Shown one piece after another: positions 61,975-64,000 of a stretch of 64,000 nucleotides of DNA (the stretch's first letter is position 1; the number at the start of each line of letters is the position of its first letter). Source of the stretch: Pseudomonas sp. LB-090624 (GTDB lineage: Bacteria > Pseudomonadota > Gammaproteobacteria > Pseudomonadales > Pseudomonadaceae). Position numbers and translations under genes: made by a program. Location: NCBI RefSeq assembly GCF_003205205.1, contig NZ_QJRL01000001.1, forward strand, positions 186,001-250,000, in the 5' to 3' direction. Below the pieces are notes generated by a model. It made no database searches and was not told the DNA's origin. It saw nothing but the letters and a program-made list of their open reading frames with translations.

Positions 61975-63294
61975 TCAGTCAGTAGTGATGCGCGAGTGCT
62001 GCTTGGTGTCCTTCATGGTCGCGTAAACCAGCAGCGAGCAGGCGATGCAGGCGGTGACGTACCAGTAGAAGCCGCTTTCCATGCCCGCACTCTTGAACCA
62101 CAGAGCCACGTACTCGGCAGTGCCGCCGAAGATCGAAACGGTCAACGCATAGGGCAGGCCAACGCCGAGGGCGCGGATTTCGGTCGGGAACAACTCGGCC
62201 TTGACCACGGCGTTGATCGAGGTGTAGCCGCTGACGATGATCAGCGCGGCCATGATCAGGAAGAACGCACCCCACCAGGTCTGGATGGTGTGGAGGGTGC
62301 TGAGGATCGGTACGGTGAACAGGGTGCCCAGCACACCGAAGGCGATCAGGATCGGGCGACGGCCGATCTTGTCGGACAGGCCACCGACCACCGGCTGCAG
62401 GCACATGAACAGGAACAGCGTGGCGGCCGAGATGGTGGTTGAGTCGCTGATGCTCATGCCCACCGTGTTGACCAGGTACTTCTGCATGTAGGTGGTGTAG
62501 GTGTAGAACGCCAGGGTACCGCCCATGGTCAGGCCGACCACGGTCATCAGTTCCTTGGGGTGGCGCAGCAGGGTGCGCATCAGGCTTTCCTTGGCCTTTT
62601 CCTTCTTGGTGAACGAGGCGGTTTCTTCCATGCCACGACGCAGGTACAGGGCCACCACCGCGCACAGGGCACCGATCACGAACGGCACACGCCAGCCCCA
62701 GGCATACAGCTGCTCGGTGGTCAGGGTCTGTTGCAGCACGATCAGTACCGCCAAAGCGATAAGCTGGCCGGAGATCAGAGTTACGTACTGGAAGCTGGAG
62801 AAGAAGCCACGGCGGTCCTTGCTGGCCATTTCGCTGAGGTAGGTGGCCGAGGTGCCGTATTCACCGCCTACCGACAAGCCTTGCAGCAGACGGGCAATGA
62901 CCAACAGGATCGGTGCGGCAACGCCGATGGTTTCATAACCTGGCGTCAGGGCAATGACCAGCGAGCCTGCGCACATCAGCAGTACCGACGCCATCAGTGC
63001 CGCTTTACGGCCTTTACGGTCGGCATACAGACCCATCAGCCAGCCCCCGATCGGGCGCATCAGGAAGCCCACGGCGAAGATCGCGGCGGTGTTGAGCAGT
63101 TGTGCGGTGGAGTCGCCGGCCGGGAAGAAGGCCTTGGCGAAGTACAGCGAGAATGCGGCGTAGACGTACCAGTCGTACCATTCGACCATGTTGCCGATGG
63201 ACCCGCTGAAGATCGACTTCAGGCGGCTGGCGGTGGTTTTTTCTGCGGCAGGCGCGGTGGCCGCCCCGGCGGGCAGGGAGGTTGCGTTATCCAT
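61975..63294 (-). CDS. kgtP: Alpha-ketoglutarate permease KgtP (MHS family)
   Basis: 439 residues from MDNATSLPAGAATAPAAEKT. Twelve membrane segments. GNMVEWYDWYVYAAFSLYFAKAFF, MRPIGGWLMGLYADRKGRK and [18 protein letters not shown] match KgtP. It takes up 2-oxoglutarate with protons. It shares the family of PcaT. A sigma-54 promoter lies just upstream and a DctD-type activator gene precedes it. Confidence 0.92.
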   Translation of the reverse strand: MDNATSLPAGAATAPAAEKTTASRLKSIFSGSIGNMVEWYDWYVYAAFSLYFAKAFFPAGDSTAQLLNTAAIFAVGFLMRPIGGWLMGLYADRKGRKAALMASVLLMCAGSLVIALTPGYETIGVAAPILLVIARLLQGLSVGGEYGTSATYLSEMASKDRRGFFSSFQYVTLISGQLIALAVLIVLQQTLTTEQLYAWGWRVPFVIGALCAVVALYLRRGMEETASFTKKEKAKESLMRTLLRHPKELMTVVGLTMGGTLAFYTYTTYMQKYLVNTVGMSISDSTTISAATLFLFMCLQPVVGGLSDKIGRRPILIAFGVLGTLFTVPILSTLHTIQTWWGAFFLIMAALIIVSGYTSINAVVKAELFPTEIRALGVGLPYALTVSIFGGTAEYVALWFKSAGMESGFYWYVTACIACSLLVYATMKDTKQHSRITTD

Positions 63295-63353
63295 CAGGGA
63301 TACCTTCTCGTTGTTTTTGTGGAGCGCGCCGTGGCGCAGCTTGCACAGGTGAT

Positions 63354-63369
63354 TGCAGAAGGTGTGCCA
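63354..63369 (-). promoter_or_regulatory. Sigma-54 promoter of kgtP
   Basis: On the minus strand TGGCACACCTTCTGCA gives GG-N10-GC with correct flanks (consensus TGGCACG-N4-TTGC), about 60 bases before the kgtP start. Confidence 0.8.
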
Positions 63370-63525
63370 AATGGGTGCGCAATGATCCAAATGGGGGCGC
63401 TGGGCGCCTTTTGCGGCCCCGCCGGCTCCCATAGAGACCGCGTCACGCCTGGGTTTTCCGATTTCCTGGTGGCAGCGGGCCTGCCCGCCAAAGGCTGCAG
63501 CGCAGCCCCAGAACGCCCCTGTGGG

Positions 63526-63576
63526 TAAGCGGATTTCTGCTTATCGATCGTTTTTGATAAGCGGATATCCGCTTAT
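63526..63576. promoter_or_regulatory. Tandem activator sites (UAS) for DctD-type regulator
   Basis: ATAAGCGGATATCCGCTTAT (63557-63576) is a perfect 20-bp palindrome. TAAGCGGATTTCTGCTTA (63526-63543) is an imperfect copy. They sit about 160-200 bases upstream of the sigma-54 promoter, the usual enhancer distance, and overlap the 3' end of the regulator gene. Confidence 0.8.
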
Positions 63577-64000
63577 TCCCGTTCCACAAAATCCTCACGC
63601 ACCAACCCATGCCGCTGCATCTTTTCGTTCAGCGTGCGCCGCGGCAGTTGCAACGCTTCCATCACCGCACTGATCGCCCCCCCGTGCTGGCGCAACGCTG
63701 CGCGCAGGCATTGTGCCTCGAACGCTTCCATCTGCTCGCCTAGCGATTGCCCGGCCGGTGCCACCTCGATATTCGGCGAGCCCAGCCCCAAGGCATGCCG
63801 CTCCGCCGCATTGGCCAGCTCACGCACATTGCCCGGCCAGTCGTGCGACAGCAGTTGCGCCAGTTGTGCACCCGACAGCGGTGGGGCAACACGGCCAAGC
63901 TTTTCGGTAGCGACCCGGGCGAAATGCTCAAACAGCAGCGGAATGTCTTCACGCCGTTCACGCAACGGGGCCAAGCGCAGTTCGGCTACGTTCAGGCGGT
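63573..64000 (-). CDS. dctD: DctD-type sigma-54-dependent response regulator, 3' part
   Basis: Only the C-terminal 142 residues are present; the gene continues past the right edge. RLNVAELRLAPLRERREDIP and HDWPGNVRELANAAERHAL belong to the AAA+ sigma-54-interaction domain; AISAVMEALQLPRRTLNEKMQRHGL is the Fis-type HTH. The receiver domain is outside. Placement before kgtP suggests control of C4/C5-dicarboxylate uptake with a DctB-like kinase. Distinction from other DctD paralogues is not possible here. Confidence 0.85.
   Translation of the reverse strand, partial: RLNVAELRLAPLRERREDIPLLFEHFARVATEKLGRVAPPLSGAQLAQLLSHDWPGNVRELANAAERHALGLGSPNIEVAPAGQSLGEQMEAFEAQCLRAALRQHGGAISAVMEALQLPRRTLNEKMQRHGLVREDFVERE

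Overview
The window is a chromosomal segment of a fluorescent pseudomonad, almost certainly of the Pseudomonas putida group. This rests on recognising PcaK, PcaF, PcaT, PcaB, PcaD, PcaC, PcaR, TtgA, TtgB, TtgC, TtgR, XenB, SodB, BifA and MvaT/TurA by sequence, on the third-codon G/C bias, and on dispersed GCGGGC-type REP hairpins. There are no rRNA, tRNA, CRISPR, phage or insertion-sequence features.

Left part (1-19,300): the 5' end of bifA (c-di-GMP phosphodiesterase), Fe-superoxide dismutase, the argO/argP divergent pair, an epimerase, a coiled-coil membrane protein, an arsR-xenB operon with operator-like repeats, acpH, the ornithine-lipid pair olsB-olsA facing an acyl-CoA-dehydrogenase-like gene, a beta-lactamase-fold hydrolase, a YceI protein with a phospholipase-D type cardiolipin synthase, DJ-1/PfpI, SnoaL-like, GNAT and nitrilase genes, class I fumarase and a ferredoxin-reductase fusion.

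Middle (19,300-34,000): pyruvate kinase, a small lipoprotein, a PilZ protein, exonuclease I, the H-NS-like MvaT/TurA, PurU, a three-gene operon (GT4 glycosyltransferase, DUF2334 deacetylase, flippase-like membrane protein), the chemoreceptor McpG, a HerA-type ATPase and the Pit phosphate transporter.

Right part (34,000-64,000): the protocatechuate branch of the beta-ketoadipate pathway (pcaR-K-F-T-B-D-C). Aromatic acids enter through PcaK and probably an OprD-type porin. PcaB, PcaC and PcaD convert carboxymuconate to beta-ketoadipate, and PcaF thiolyses beta-ketoadipyl-CoA. PcaR boxes lie before pcaR, pcaK and pcaF, and a related box lies before the porin. Next come the TtgABC solvent/antibiotic efflux pump with divergent ttgR, a DHA2 exporter, oxaloacetate decarboxylase, a TPP-dependent decarboxylase with a divergent LysR gene, an AraC/ABM pair around a perfect inverted repeat, a flavin reductase, a secreted tandem-repeat protein, and kgtP with a sigma-54 promoter downstream of a DctD-type activator gene.

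The items least explained by known biology are: a predicted ~92-nt small RNA divergent from pcaR (34242-34333, minus); the secreted protein made of 13-residue AEDGFDRTGGQRF repeats; a short coding-like frame overlapping the pcaF start by one base; and the PcaR-like box before the porin. All functions are inferred from sequence. Comparisons with named strains come from memory, not from database searches.
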